From NCBI RefSeq assembly GCF_045062745.1, contig NZ_JBJGED010000008.1:177591-241590 (forward strand): a stretch of 64,000 bases of DNA. The letters run 5' to 3'. The DNA is from Paenibacillus_AA sp045062745. GTDB taxonomy: Bacteria; Bacillota; Bacilli; Paenibacillales; NBRC-103111. The notes beneath the pieces were generated by a model, which saw only the letters and a list, made by a program, of their open reading frames with translations, was not told the DNA's origin and made no database searches. The translations under genes were made by a program, and so were the position numbers. This document shows positions 8,201 to 17,066 of this stretch, one piece after another; positions within the stretch are counted from its first letter, which is position 1, and every line of letters begins with the position of its first letter.

Positions 8201-8873
8201 GGGCCGCACCGCCCGCGCCGCTCAAGATCGCGACGCCGGAGCTCGTGCCGAGGCGAGTCGCCCCCGCCTCCAGCATCGCCACCGCCGTCGGCCAATCGCG
8301 TACGCCGCCCGACGCTTTCACTTGCACATGCGGCGACACCGACGCCCGCATGAGCCGAATGTCGTCCAGCGTGGCCCCTCCGGGGCCGAAGCCGGTCGAC
8401 GTCTTCACGAAATGCGCGCCGGCCTGCTCCGCCAGCTGACAAGCGGTGCGCTTCTGCTCCTCGTTCAGGAAGCCCGTCTCCAGAATGACCTTGACGATCG
8501 CCTGATCTTCGACAGCGCGCACGACTTCGCGGATATCCGCTTGTACCGCGGCGTGATTGCCTTCCAAGAGCAAGCCGATCGCGAGCACCATGTCGATATC
8601 GCCCGCTCCCTGCTCCGCGGCCCGGGCCGCCTCGAACGCCTTCACGGCGGAAGCGGACGCGCCGAGCGGGAACCCGACGACAGCACTGATCTTGACGTCC
8701 GTGCCGGCCAGCTGTTCGCGACAGAACGGCACCCAAAATCCGTTCACGCACACGCTGTAGAAGCGGTGCTCGGCGGCCTCGCGGCAAAGCTTATGTATAG
8801 CCGATGCCGTAGCATCGGCCTTAAGCAACGTATGGTCGATCGTAGATGCGACTTCGGCGATAGATGGACTCAT
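8178..8873 (-). CDS. deoC: Deoxyribose-phosphate aldolase
   Basis: Cleaves 2-deoxyribose 5-phosphate to glyceraldehyde 3-phosphate and acetaldehyde in deoxynucleoside catabolism. The 231 residues contain the N-terminal STIDHTLLKADAT block, VGFPLG, VKVILETGFL with the first active-site lysine, and FVKTSTGF followed by VKASGGVRD with the Schiff-base lysine. The ATG at 8873 overlaps the stop of the upstream Nudix gene as TGATG, so translation is coupled; longer starts lie inside that gene. The 3' end overlaps the convergent Na/Pi transporter gene. No other deo gene is nearby. Confidence 0.95.
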   Translation of the reverse strand: MSPSIAEVASTIDHTLLKADATASAIHKLCREAAEHRFYSVCVNGFWVPFCREQLAGTDVKISAVVGFPLGASASAVKAFEAARAAEQGAGDIDMVLAIGLLLEGNHAAVQADIREVVRAVEDQAIVKVILETGFLNEEQKRTACQLAEQAGAHFVKTSTGFGPGGATLDDIRLMRASVSPHVQVKASGGVRDWPTAVAMLEAGATRLGTSSGVAILSGAGGAAPTQTGGY

Positions 8874-9304
8874 CAGGGTTTGACCTCTTTTCCAAGTAGT
8901 TGCAGGGCCCGTCTCAGGACAATCTCGTTGTTCGGGTATCCCTGCTTCGTTTGCTTGCTCCAGGCTTCTTCCGGCGACACCCAATCGACGGCATGAATTT
9001 CTTCCACTTGCGCCTCATGCGTACCGTCCATCGCTTGCACTAAGTAATAGTGCACTTCCTTCTCTATAGGGCCATGCACGGGATGCTCATATTGGTACGA
9101 CACGGTCTCTAGCTTCTGATGAATCCGGCCGCGAATGCCGGTTTCCTCTTCGATCTCGCGAAGCGCGGTCTGCTCGATCGTCTCGCCCGGCTCCATCTTG
9201 CCCTTCGCCAGCGTAATGCGGCCGTAGCGGTCTTCGATCAGCTGGATCATCACTTGGTCGCCGGTGCGCCGGAATACGACGCCGCCTGCAGAAATTTCTT
9301 TCAT
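8873..9304 (-). CDS. Nudix hydrolase (MutT-like)
   Basis: Hydrolyses nucleoside-diphosphate-X compounds in the cytoplasm; the exact substrate is unknown. The 143 residues form a single Nudix domain, with the box GKMEPGETIEQTALREIEEE (residues 36-55) holding the metal-binding REXXEE core. The ATG at 9304 has GGGGAGGA about 7 bases upstream. The stop overlaps the deoC start (TGATG), so it is the first gene of a two-gene operon. Pairing with deoC suggests nucleotide or deoxynucleotide salvage, an inference from context. Confidence 0.88.
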   Translation of the reverse strand: MKEISAGGVVFRRTGDQVMIQLIEDRYGRITLAKGKMEPGETIEQTALREIEEETGIRGRIHQKLETVSYQYEHPVHGPIEKEVHYYLVQAMDGTHEAQVEEIHAVDWVSPEEAWSKQTKQGYPNNEIVLRRALQLLGKEVKP

Positions 9305-9355
9305 GCGTATCCTCCCCTTTCGTCATCCAAATCGGTGTACTTCATATATACAAGA

Positions 9356-9390
9356 AGGATTCCGTCCCTATTCGCAAGAGACGAAATCCT
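9356..9390. terminator. Hairpin downstream of mtaB reading direction boundary
   Basis: AGGATTCCGTC (9356-9366) pairs with GACGAAATCCT (9380-9390) with one mismatch. It lies between the mtaB 3' end and the Nudix start, both on the minus strand. The tail TTCTTGT on the minus strand is only weakly T-rich, so termination is uncertain. Confidence 0.4.
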
Positions 9391-9408
9391 GTCGTTGCAC
9401 AAAATCCC

Positions 9409-10779
9409 TTACTGCGCCGCCGCCACCGCTGCCCTAGCGGCTCCCGGCCGTACGTCCGGACGCTCCAACACCCGCACGAGTTCTCCCTGGCATTCGTTTA
9501 CGCCGGCTTCGGTCACGCGTACCAGGCACACTTGGCCGATCATGTCCTTCGATCCCTGGAACACGACGTTCAGGTAGTTGTCCGAGTAGCCCTGAATGAG
9601 GCCGCTGTCCGGCGCTCCCTTGTACGTCCGCTCCGGGATGACCTCCACCTCGGCGCCTACATAGCGCTCGGCATAAGCGAGCTGCATCTGCTCCGACAAG
9701 TCGATCAGCTCGTGCACGCGCTCGTTCTTCACTTCCTCGTCCACCTGATCTTCCATCCGCGCGGCAGGCGTCCCGGTCCGTTTGGAATAAGGGAACACAT
9801 GCATCTCGGCAAAGTCCATCCGCTTCATGAACGCGACGCCCTCACGGAACATCTCTTCCGTCTCGCCAGGGAATCCGACGATCACATCGGTCGTGATCGC
9901 AACCCCCGGCATCGCCTTGTGCAGCTGGGCGATCTTCTCGCCGAACTCCGCGGTCGTATACTTGCGGCGCATGCGAGCGAGCACGCGGTCGTCTCCGGCC
10001 TGGAGCGGAATGTGCAGATGCCGGCACATCTTGGGCGACTTGTTCAGCACCTCGATCACCCGGTCGTTGATTTGGCTCGCCTCAATGGAGCTGATGCGGA
10101 TGCGCTTCAGGCCCTCCACCTTATCCAGATCCCACAGCAGGTCGGCCAAACCGTAAGCTTCCATATCTTCCCCATACCCGCCGGTATGAATACCTGTCAG
10201 GACGATTTCCTGGTACCCGGCTTCTACGAGCATTTGGGCCTGCTTGATGACACTCTCCGGCTTCCGGCTGCGCATGAGCCCGCGCGACCACGGAATGATG
10301 CAAAACGTGCAGAAGTTGTTGCAGCCCTCCTGAATTTTCAGGAACGCCCGGGTCCGGTCGTCGAACTGCGGTACGTCCAGCTCTTCGAACTCGCGCGTCT
10401 TCATGATGTTCCGCACCGCGTTGATCGGTTGGCGCTCCTGCTCGTATTGGCGGATGAGCGGCAGAATCTTATCCCGATCCTGCGTCCCGATGACGAGATC
10501 GACGCCCGGGATCGCCAGCAGCTCGGCGGGCGACGTCTGCGCGTAGCAGCCCGTCACCGCGACGACCGCATCCGGATTGCGCCGGATGGCGCGCCGGATA
10601 ATTTGGCGGCTCTTCTTGTCGCCGGTGTTCGTAACCGTGCACGTGTTAATGACATACACGTCGGCCGTCTGCTCGAAATCGACTTGCTCGTATCCTTCAT
10701 TTTTGAACAAATGCCAGATTGCTTCCGTATCGTAAAAGTTGACTTTGCAGCCCAGCGTGTGAAACGCCACTGTGGACAT
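9409..10779 (-). CDS. mtaB: tRNA t6A37 methylthiotransferase
   Basis: Radical-SAM enzyme that adds a methylthio group to t6A37, giving ms2t6A in tRNAs reading ANN codons. The 456 residues have an N-terminal UPF0004 domain with its three cluster cysteines (GCKVN near 11, INTCTVTNTG near 47, VTGCYAQ near 81), the radical-SAM motif CNNFCTFC near 150 and a C-terminal TRAM domain. The ATG at 10779 lies 5 bases after the rsmE stop, with GGGAGG overlapping the end of rsmE; longer starts are inside rsmE. The last 12 residues form an Ala-rich tail. Order rsmE-mtaB is as in B. subtilis (yqeU-yqeV). Confidence 0.95.
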   Translation of the reverse strand: MSTVAFHTLGCKVNFYDTEAIWHLFKNEGYEQVDFEQTADVYVINTCTVTNTGDKKSRQIIRRAIRRNPDAVVAVTGCYAQTSPAELLAIPGVDLVIGTQDRDKILPLIRQYEQERQPINAVRNIMKTREFEELDVPQFDDRTRAFLKIQEGCNNFCTFCIIPWSRGLMRSRKPESVIKQAQMLVEAGYQEIVLTGIHTGGYGEDMEAYGLADLLWDLDKVEGLKRIRISSIEASQINDRVIEVLNKSPKMCRHLHIPLQAGDDRVLARMRRKYTTAEFGEKIAQLHKAMPGVAITTDVIVGFPGETEEMFREGVAFMKRMDFAEMHVFPYSKRTGTPAARMEDQVDEEVKNERVHELIDLSEQMQLAYAERYVGAEVEVIPERTYKGAPDSGLIQGYSDNYLNVVFQGSKDMIGQVCLVRVTEAGVNECQGELVRVLERPDVRPGAARAAVAAAQ

Positions 10780-10784
10780 CGCCG

Positions 10785-11567
10785 TCAGCCTCCCATCTCT
10801 CCTGTTTCGTATAACACGCATGTCAAGCCGACCATGCCGGCCGTCTCGGTGCGGAGGATTCGTGCACCCAAACCTACCGCCACGCAGCCCGCGGCCTCTG
10901 CCTCCTGCAGCTCCTGCTCGGTGAAGCCACCCTCCGGCCCGATGACGAGCAGGACGGTCCGCCCCGCACGCGTCTCCGCCGAATCGGCCGGGAACGCGTC
11001 CCGCAGCGCTTCGCGGAGCTGTCGGCCGCTCGGCTTCTCGTAGCAAAAAAACGCCGCGTCCGCCTCCGGTACACGGTTCAGCAGCTGCTTCCACGTTAGC
11101 GGAGCTTCAATCACCGGCACGCGGTTGCGGTGTGCCTGCTCGGCCGCTTCCTTGGCGATCTTGCGCCAACGGTCGACCCGCTTCGCTTCCTTGCGCTCAT
11201 CGTACTGCACGACGGTACGGGCGGACAGGAACGGGAGGAAGCGCGCGGCTCCGATCTCCGTACCTTTCTGGATGACGAGCTCGAGCTTGTCTCCCTTGGG
11301 AAGGCTCTGTGCAATCCAGACGTGCACCGCCGGTTCGGCCGTGAGCGGCAACGTCTCGACGACGCTCGCCCGGACGATGCCCGGCTCCAGCGCGGTAATC
11401 TCGGCCAGCACCTCCCGGCCTTGACCGTCGCTGCATATGATTGTCTGACCGGGGCGGGCCCGCATTACCTTCACCAGATGGTGGGCGTCGTCGCCGGTCA
11501 GCACCGCTTCCGTCGCCGTCAATTGTTCGGGCGCAATAAAATATCTTTGCATCTCGTTCGCTGTCAC
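10785..11567 (-). CDS. rsmE: 16S rRNA (uracil1498-N3)-methyltransferase
   Basis: SPOUT-class enzyme that methylates U1498 of 16S rRNA. The 260 residues have the N-terminal PUA-like domain (MQRYFIAPEQL; DDAHHLVKVMRARPG) and the knotted C-terminal domain with QKGTEIGAARFLPF, VIGPEGGFTEQE and LGARILRTETA. A GTG at 11567 follows GGAAAG closely; an ATG five codons in (11552) is the alternative. It is followed 5 bases later by mtaB. In Bacillus prmA lies directly upstream of rsmE; here prmA is 4.4 kb away beyond an insert. Confidence 0.95.
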   Translation of the reverse strand: MTANEMQRYFIAPEQLTATEAVLTGDDAHHLVKVMRARPGQTIICSDGQGREVLAEITALEPGIVRASVVETLPLTAEPAVHVWIAQSLPKGDKLELVIQKGTEIGAARFLPFLSARTVVQYDERKEAKRVDRWRKIAKEAAEQAHRNRVPVIEAPLTWKQLLNRVPEADAAFFCYEKPSGRQLREALRDAFPADSAETRAGRTVLLVIGPEGGFTEQELQEAEAAGCVAVGLGARILRTETAGMVGLTCVLYETGEMGG

Positions 11568-11735
11568 TCTTTCCGGGGAATATCCACCCTACATCTTACC
11601 TCTTTTCGCGCGAAAAAGCTACCGAACCGGAAGCAGCCCGGGTTGCCGGATCCCGCCGAAGTGATATTTGCATTTCGTTACTGAGCTGGGAGGGATACAA
11701 TAAACAGTAGTCCAATTGGAAACGGAGAGAGCGAT

Positions 11736-12575
11736 ATGAATATACAACCTATCCTTTCTAAGATTACGGAACGGCTTAAACAAATCGATGGCGTGCAAGC
11801 GCTTGTTCTAGGCGGTTCACGAGCCAGGGGAACCTACCATCCCAACTCCGATATTGATATCGGAATCTATTATACCGCCAGCGGCGGATTAGACATTGCC
11901 GAGCTTCGTCGGGCTGCCTCCACCTTGGATGACGATAACAGAGACAACTTAATCACCGACATCGGCGGCTGGGGACCGTGGATTAACGGTGGCGGCTGGC
12001 TGAAAGTGAATCAAGTCTCGGTCGATTTTTTGTACCGCGAGCTTGATCAAGTATCAAACGTAATAGACCAATGACATCGCGGGGATCTCACAATCGACTA
12101 TCAACCGGGGCATCCTCATGGGTTTCTCAATTCCATCTATCTGGCGGAAATCGCGTTTTGTAAGGTGTTATGGGATCCGTCAGGTGTTGTTGACGCCATG
12201 AAAACCAGAACAACCCCCTACCCGCCAACGTTGCAAAGAGCCACCATTCAAAAATTTCTATGGGAAGCCAGGTTCTCCCTGGAGATCGGGAAAAAAGGGA
12301 TCTCTAAAAAAGATTTGGCCTACATTGCCGGATGCTGGTTCAGGGCAATCGCTTGCTTGAATCAGGTTATGTTTGCCCTAAACGAAACTTACTGGATGAA
12401 CGAAAAAGGAGCGGCTGCCATCGCCGACTCCTTCAACCTGGCCCCAAGCGAGTATTCCAATAGAATCAATCAAATCTTGACCTTAGTGACCGACGAGCAA
12501 GCCGTTTTGCAGAAGTCTCTCCGCCTGTTAGGGGATCTGATTCATGAAACCGAGCAGCTCGTGAACAGGTCTTGA
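11736..12575 (+). pseudogene. Nucleotidyltransferase-domain protein interrupted by an in-frame TGA
   Basis: Minimal nucleotidyltransferase of the kind seen in aminoglycoside adenylyltransferases and MNT toxins, plus a C-terminal helical region. The first part (112 codons from the ATG at 11736, GGAGAGAG upstream) holds the motif GGSRARGTYHPNSDIDIGIYY, with Gly-Ser and the two metal-binding aspartates. A TGA at 12072-12074 ends it. The same frame stays open through ITIDYQ-like and GHPHGF blocks to 12575, giving about 280 codons in all. Relatives as I recall them read through this point, often with Cys or Trp, so one base change explains the break. Sequencing error, true pseudogene and stop-codon recoding remain possible. 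Confidence 0.75.
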
Positions 12576-12706
12576 AGCAACTCAACCTTTAAAAGATCGC
12601 AATCGGTAAGAAACGTACCGGACCACACCTTGCTATATTGGAGCGGGATGCCGTTGAAGGCACCGACGGAATAAACCGTCAACTTTACAACGGGAGGATG
12701 AGCTTG

Positions 12707-13255
12707 ATGCGGAAAGTTATAGTTTCGGAAATGGTTTCGATTGAAGGCTTCATGGAGGAGGCGAGGGGGCAGCTGGATTGGTTCGTTCAGGATGAAGAAC
12801 TGAATGAGTATGCCATGAACCTGCTTGAATCGGTGGATGCCATCATTTACGGCCGGATTACCTATGAAATGATGGCCGGCTTTTGGCCGTATGCTCCAGG
12901 CGATTTTGCCGCACGCACGAACGAATTGCAAAAATATGTAGCGACCGGGACGCTTACAGAAACGCCATGGGGAACATGGAACAACGCCCGGCCAATAAGC
13001 GGAAACCTGGCGGAAGAGATCGCACGGCTGAAGAAAGAGCCGGGGAAAGACATGGTGATTTACGGCAGCGGCAGCATCGTCCGGGAATTGACGGAACACG
13101 GGCTCATCGATGAGTACAGGCTTATCGTGAATCCGGTTGTGCTGGGGAAAGGCAAACCGCTCTTCGGGTCTTCAGACCGGATTAACTTGAACCTGCAAGA
13201 GGCTAAAGCTTTTCCTTCGGGCGTAATTGCATTGACCTACGTAAAGAGTCGCTAG
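12707..13255 (+). CDS. Dihydrofolate reductase family protein (RibD C-terminal type)
   Basis: Small reductase of the RibD_C/DHFR-like superfamily (YwjB/YyaP group), probably NADPH-dependent; substrate unknown. The 182 residues start MRKVIVSEMVSIEGF, carry DAIIYGRITYEMMAGFW around 50-65, and end with DMVIYGSGSIVREL and VNPVVLGKGKPLF, all family features. I chose the ATG at 12707, nine bases after GGGAGG; the ATG at 12698 is too close to that site. It follows the broken nucleotidyltransferase by 131 bases without an obvious terminator. Confidence 0.85.
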   Translation: MRKVIVSEMVSIEGFMEEARGQLDWFVQDEELNEYAMNLLESVDAIIYGRITYEMMAGFWPYAPGDFAARTNELQKYVATGTLTETPWGTWNNARPISGNLAEEIARLKKEPGKDMVIYGSGSIVRELTEHGLIDEYRLIVNPVVLGKGKPLFGSSDRINLNLQEAKAFPSGVIALTYVKSR

Positions 13256-13306
13256 AGGCCACCGAGACAACCTGCCGTATGCTTTCGTGAAGCCTTCTTG
13301 CGCCAC

Positions 13307-13357
13307 TATCCCCTCCGCTCAGATCAGGGCTCACCGACCCTGTGAGCGAAGGGGATA
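13307..13357. terminator. Long hairpin between convergent genes (possible bidirectional terminator)
   Basis: TATCCCCT, CGCTCA and CAGGG on the left pair in order with CCCTG, TGAGCG and AGGGGATA on the right, giving 19 pairs interrupted by one mismatch and a small bulge. It sits between the RibD-type reductase and the PhyH gene, which converge. No run of T follows on either strand, so termination is an inference. Confidence 0.45.
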
Positions 13358-13376
13358 TATTACAAATGCCTACATC

Positions 13377-14222
13377 TTAATTTTGACCGTACCCGTCATC
13401 CGACTCGGCCGGCTTCGAGGCCACGAGCTCCTTCACCGGCAGCATCGAGTCCGCCGGGACGTAGTAGTGGAAATAATTGTCCGAAATCGCGCCAAGCAGC
13501 TGGCGGCGGATCGGGCTCGCCCCTTCGAGCAGGCTGTCCGATGCCCGGTGATAATCGATCGGCCGCATCCACAAGTAGCTGTAGCCGAGAAACAATTGCC
13601 GGCGCGTGAACTCGCTGCGGTTCGGGGACCCGGAATGCCACAAGTTTTGGGCGAACAGGAACACATCCCCCGGCTTCCCGCAGATCGGCACCTCGTCCGG
13701 AAGCTCCTCATCCACGTTCGTATGATCCGGCTGGAAGGGCCGGTTATGGCTGCCTGGAATCACTTTCGTATTGCCGCGGTTCGGCTCGGACATGTCGCTC
13801 AGGATGTAGCACGTCTTGATATAATACGTCCCGATGACGCCGTTCTGCGCATGGAACATCGGCCGCGGTCCGTCCTGATGCCAGTTAATGAAGCTGCTCG
13901 TCGGAGTGGCGAGGTCGTTCGGATTCGGCTTCCTCACGGTCAGATGGGAGATGTGCAGCTGGATATTCAGCCCCAGCAGCCGGACGATTAACGGCAAGAC
14001 GGTCGGCTCGTCGATCAGCGACGCCACCTCAGGATGACGCTCTACAGTGTTGTAAATGTTGTAGGACAACGCCTCCGGCTCTTGGGCGAGAATATCGTCC
14101 ACGGCTGCGTTCAGCTTCTTGACCTTGGCTTCGTCCAGCACGCCCCTCAGCAAGACGTACCCCTGTTCCTGAAATGTCTTCGCAATCGTGTCCATATCGA
14201 ACTTCTCGGTGCTCGTCGTCAT
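13377..14222 (-). CDS. Phytanoyl-CoA dioxygenase (PhyH) family protein
   Basis: Fe(II)/2-oxoglutarate-dependent oxygenase of the PhyH/EctD superfamily; substrate unknown. The 281 residues contain the iron-binding HxD in NWHQDG (about residue 118), the distal histidine in NLWHSGSPNRSE (about 205) and the 2-oxoglutarate-binding arginine in RRQLFLGYS a little further on, so the active site is complete. GSHNRPFQPDH is another family block. The gene is divergent from a PocR-AraC regulator 151 bases away, which suggests that regulator controls it. The tail after residue 265 is acidic and unremarkable. Confidence 0.88.
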   Translation of the reverse strand: MTTSTEKFDMDTIAKTFQEQGYVLLRGVLDEAKVKKLNAAVDDILAQEPEALSYNIYNTVERHPEVASLIDEPTVLPLIVRLLGLNIQLHISHLTVRKPNPNDLATPTSSFINWHQDGPRPMFHAQNGVIGTYYIKTCYILSDMSEPNRGNTKVIPGSHNRPFQPDHTNVDEELPDEVPICGKPGDVFLFAQNLWHSGSPNRSEFTRRQLFLGYSYLWMRPIDYHRASDSLLEGASPIRRQLLGAISDNYFHYYVPADSMLPVKELVASKPAESDDGYGQN

Positions 14223-14373
14223 CGGAACACTCCCCTTTTCGCATTAAGATAGCTCGATTATACGGGGCAGCCCGGAAGCCTGGCCTTGAACATTTTTGCT
14301 TGCGTTAGCACAAATTTTGGCAGGGGTCATGTATACTGGATGTACGAGTTCTGGAAATGGAGGGGGAAGCCGG

Positions 14374-15303
14374 ATGCTATCGTGGAACGATCAGCTCGAC
14401 TCCTATGAGCATTCGTCCGCAGCCGTATTGGAAGGCTATATATCGTCGCTGCATGACGTGTATGGGGTATCCGTCAACCTTCACGATCTAGCGGGCTTGA
14501 CCCGGATCGACGACGACATGGGGCGGGTGCTGACGCCTTACTTGTATCACAACAACCCGTTCTGCAACTATCTGAAAAAACACGAAGCCGCCTTCCGCGA
14601 CTGCGTCAGCAGCAAAAACGTGCTGTGCCGCCAATGCAGCCGCCGCGATAAACCGTTCTTCAGCAAATGCTACATGGGGGTCGAGGAGCTGCGTTATCCG
14701 CTATATTGGAGGCAGCGGCTGCTTGGCATTCTGTGCGTGGGGCTGTTTACTTCGAACGAGTCGGAAGCGCTTGTACACCTGGAAAAACAAGCCGGGAAGT
14801 ACAAGCTCAATCCAACCGAGCTGAAAGAGCGATACCTGGCTTCGCTCGCTTCCGACGATCTGAACGTTCGAACGCTGACCCATCAGGTCGGGATGTTGGC
14901 CGAATATTTGATTCGGCTGTACGAGCAGTTCCTGCATACGCAAGGGGTTCCTAACGTAGAACGGGCCGCGCGCGCTCATAAGGAGAATTACTTGCTCGAG
15001 CAAGCCCTCGACTACATTCAGGAGCACTATGCCGAGGCTCTGTCGCTCCGGACGATCGCCGCCCATTGCTACTGCAACGTCTCCTACCTCAGCACTCTTT
15101 TCAAAATGAAAACCGGCACGACCATAACCGACCACATCCATCTGACCCGGCTCACGGAGGCGAAGCGCTTGCTGGACGTCACGACGCTGCCCGTCACCCA
15201 GATCGCATTCCGGACCGGCTATAGCGACTCGAACTATTTCGCCCGCGTCTTCCGCAAATATATAGGAAAAAGCCCCCTGCAATATCGCGACAGGAGGCTT
15301 TGA
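14374..15303 (+). CDS. AraC-family regulator with N-terminal PocR sensor domain
   Basis: Cytoplasmic transcription factor. Residues 1-180 match a PocR ligand-binding domain (SLHDVYGVSVNLHDLAGLTR near 25-45, a cysteine-rich stretch CRQCSRRDKPFFSKC near 90, then YWRQRLLGILCVGLF). Residues 205-305 hold two helix-turn-helix repeats (LSLRTIAAHCYCNVSYLSTLF; ITQIAF-like second HTH with TGYSDSNYFARVFRKYIG). ATG at 14374 is chosen for GGAGGGGG at 7 bases; the frame also opens upstream without support. Divergent from the PhyH oxygenase, its likely target. PocR domains of this type bind small hydrocarbon derivatives in known cases; the ligand here is not readable. Confidence 0.88.
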   Translation: MLSWNDQLDSYEHSSAAVLEGYISSLHDVYGVSVNLHDLAGLTRIDDDMGRVLTPYLYHNNPFCNYLKKHEAAFRDCVSSKNVLCRQCSRRDKPFFSKCYMGVEELRYPLYWRQRLLGILCVGLFTSNESEALVHLEKQAGKYKLNPTELKERYLASLASDDLNVRTLTHQVGMLAEYLIRLYEQFLHTQGVPNVERAARAHKENYLLEQALDYIQEHYAEALSLRTIAAHCYCNVSYLSTLFKMKTGTTITDHIHLTRLTEAKRLLDVTTLPVTQIAFRTGYSDSNYFARVFRKYIGKSPLQYRDRRL

Positions 15304-15313
15304 TAGAGACCGC

Positions 15314-15985
15314 CTACAAGACCCAATCGGCAAACCGGAACAACGCCCTCATGATGTCGAGGGTCCAGCTTAAGATCGGCTGCAGCGTAACCCGGTTGAT
15401 CGGCGGGATGAACGCCATGATCAGGAACGCGAAAATGCCCCATTGGACGTTCTGCTGCATCCGGATCCGGATATGGAGCGGCGCCAAATCTTCGATAATC
15501 CGGTAGCCGTCGAGCGGCGGCAGAGGAATCAAGTTGAACAGGAACAAGAGCGCGTTCAATTGGATGAGGTAGCCGAAAAAAACATTGACCGCGTCGATCA
15601 CCCCTTGGGAGCTGCCCGCCAACACACCGTGTTTGTCCAAACCCACATAAATAAGCGTGCCAATAAGTGCGATTAATAGGTTGCTGAGCGGGCCTACCGC
15701 CGAGACGACGATCCCCATCAGCCTCGGGTGCTTGAACCTTCCCCGGTTCACGGGTACCGGCTTCGCCCAGCCGAAGCCGGCGATCAGGATGAGCAGCGTG
15801 CCGAGAATGTCCAGATGGGCCATCGGGTTCAGCGTGACCCGGCCCGCGTCATACGCGGTCCGGTCTCCGAACTTGTACGCCGAGTACGCGTGTGCGAATT
15901 CGTGTACGGTGAAGGCGATGATCAAGACGAGTAAAATAAACGGCAGATGTTCGAGCGGGTAGCGAAAAAATCCGCCTAAATCCAT
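15314..15985 (-). CDS. Site-2 protease family membrane metalloprotease (M50)
   Basis: Intramembrane zinc protease of the short M50 class. The 223 residues have HEXXH in TVHEFAHAYSAYKFGD (about residue 25), AKPVPVN around 75, and the third ligand motif LIPLPPLDGYRI near 165, with about six membrane helices and no PDZ domain. ATG at 15985 lies 8 bases after the prmA stop with GGTGACC as ribosome site overlapping that stop region, so it is translationally close to prmA. This short protease beside prmA is, as I recall, common in Paenibacillus. The substrate is unknown. Confidence 0.88.
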   Translation of the reverse strand: MDLGGFFRYPLEHLPFILLVLIIAFTVHEFAHAYSAYKFGDRTAYDAGRVTLNPMAHLDILGTLLILIAGFGWAKPVPVNRGRFKHPRLMGIVVSAVGPLSNLLIALIGTLIYVGLDKHGVLAGSSQGVIDAVNVFFGYLIQLNALLFLFNLIPLPPLDGYRIIEDLAPLHIRIRMQQNVQWGIFAFLIMAFIPPINRVTLQPILSWTLDIMRALFRFADWVL

Positions 15986-15993
15986 ACGGTCAC

Positions 15994-16974
15994 CTACGCT
16001 TTCTTCGCCACGAAGGCGATCCAATCTTGATCGCGATGCTTGGCTTCGATGGTGAAGCCGGCCGCCAGCAAGCCTTCCTCCACCGCTTCTTCCTTGTTCT
16101 TGTAAATGCCGGAGGCAATATAGGTGCCGCCTGGCTGAAGGGCCTCATAGACGTCGCTTACGAACAGCAGGATGATCTCCGCCAAGATGTTCGCGACGAC
16201 CAGCTCTACGGGCAGCTTCACGCCCAGCCGCCCTTCCCGGGCAAGATTCTCGTCTCGCAGGACGCCGAGCAGGTCGCTCTCGGCCACCGTGATCCGGTTG
16301 TCCAGGTCGTTCAGCTTCACGTTCTCCCTGGCGCTCGATACCGCTACGGGGTCCAGATCGAGCGCCAGAACCCGGTTCGCGCCGAGCTTCGCTGCGGCGA
16401 TCGCGAGGACGCCCGAGCCGGTGCCTACGTCGATGACGTCCACGCCCGGCCGAATTGTCAGCTCCAGCGTACGCAGGCAGAGCGACGTCGTAGGATGCGT
16501 GCCCGTCCCGAACGCCATGCCGGGATCGAGCTCCAGGATGAGCTCATCGGGGTGCTCCGGCGTGTACTCCTCCCATGTCGGCTTGATCGTCAGCCGGTCG
16601 GAGATGCGCAGCGGCTTGTAATATTGCTTCCACGCCGTGGCCCAGTCTTCCTCGTCCACCTCACGGGTCTCGATATCGGCGCGGCCGGGGTCGATCTCGA
16701 TCTCGTCGCGCAGCATGACGACGAACTGCTTCAACTGCTCGACGAGCGCATCCAGATCCTCCGGCTCGGCGAAATACGCCTTGATGACGGCCTCCCCCTC
16801 CGGGATGTCGTTCAGCGGCTTCTCGTACCATTGGCCGTAGGAGGTGTCCCTCTCCTTGTTCAGCGTGCCGGACTCCTCGATGGACACCCCGCCCGCTCCC
16901 ATTTCGTGAAACGCGTTCGAGATCATCTCGATCGCTTCTTCCCTCGTGTATATCGTAATTTCAAACCAGCGCAT
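15994..16974 (-). CDS. prmA: Ribosomal protein L11 methyltransferase
   Basis: Trimethylates ribosomal protein L11. The 326 residues have the N-terminal L11-recognition domain (MRWFEITIYT...AGGVSIEE), then the SAM domain with MAFGTGTHPTT (about residue 165), DVGTGSGVLAIAAAKLGA and VVANILAEII. Length matches the family. The gene heads a prmA/site-2 protease pair. In Bacillus prmA follows dnaJ directly; here 20.5 kb of unrelated genes lie between them, so it must have its own promoter, which I could not place confidently. Confidence 0.96.
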   Translation of the reverse strand: MRWFEITIYTREEAIEMISNAFHEMGAGGVSIEESGTLNKERDTSYGQWYEKPLNDIPEGEAVIKAYFAEPEDLDALVEQLKQFVVMLRDEIEIDPGRADIETREVDEEDWATAWKQYYKPLRISDRLTIKPTWEEYTPEHPDELILELDPGMAFGTGTHPTTSLCLRTLELTIRPGVDVIDVGTGSGVLAIAAAKLGANRVLALDLDPVAVSSARENVKLNDLDNRITVAESDLLGVLRDENLAREGRLGVKLPVELVVANILAEIILLFVSDVYEALQPGGTYIASGIYKNKEEAVEEGLLAAGFTIEAKHRDQDWIAFVAKKA

Positions 16975-17066
16975 CGATTCCCTGTACTCCTTCTTCTCTC
17001 TAGACTATTCGGCAATTCTTCCCTATTGTACTATACCGGATGACCCTAGTAAAACCAGCCGCACAG

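Noticed and set aside
12072..12074. TGA as a selenocysteine codon
   Set aside because: No clear SECIS-like stem-loop directly downstream was seen; a nonsense mutation is simpler, though not excluded.
14332..14337. TATACT box before the PocR-AraC gene with TTGGCA as -35
   Set aside because: The two hexamers are only 9 bases apart; no acceptable -35 at 16-18 bases, so no promoter is claimed.
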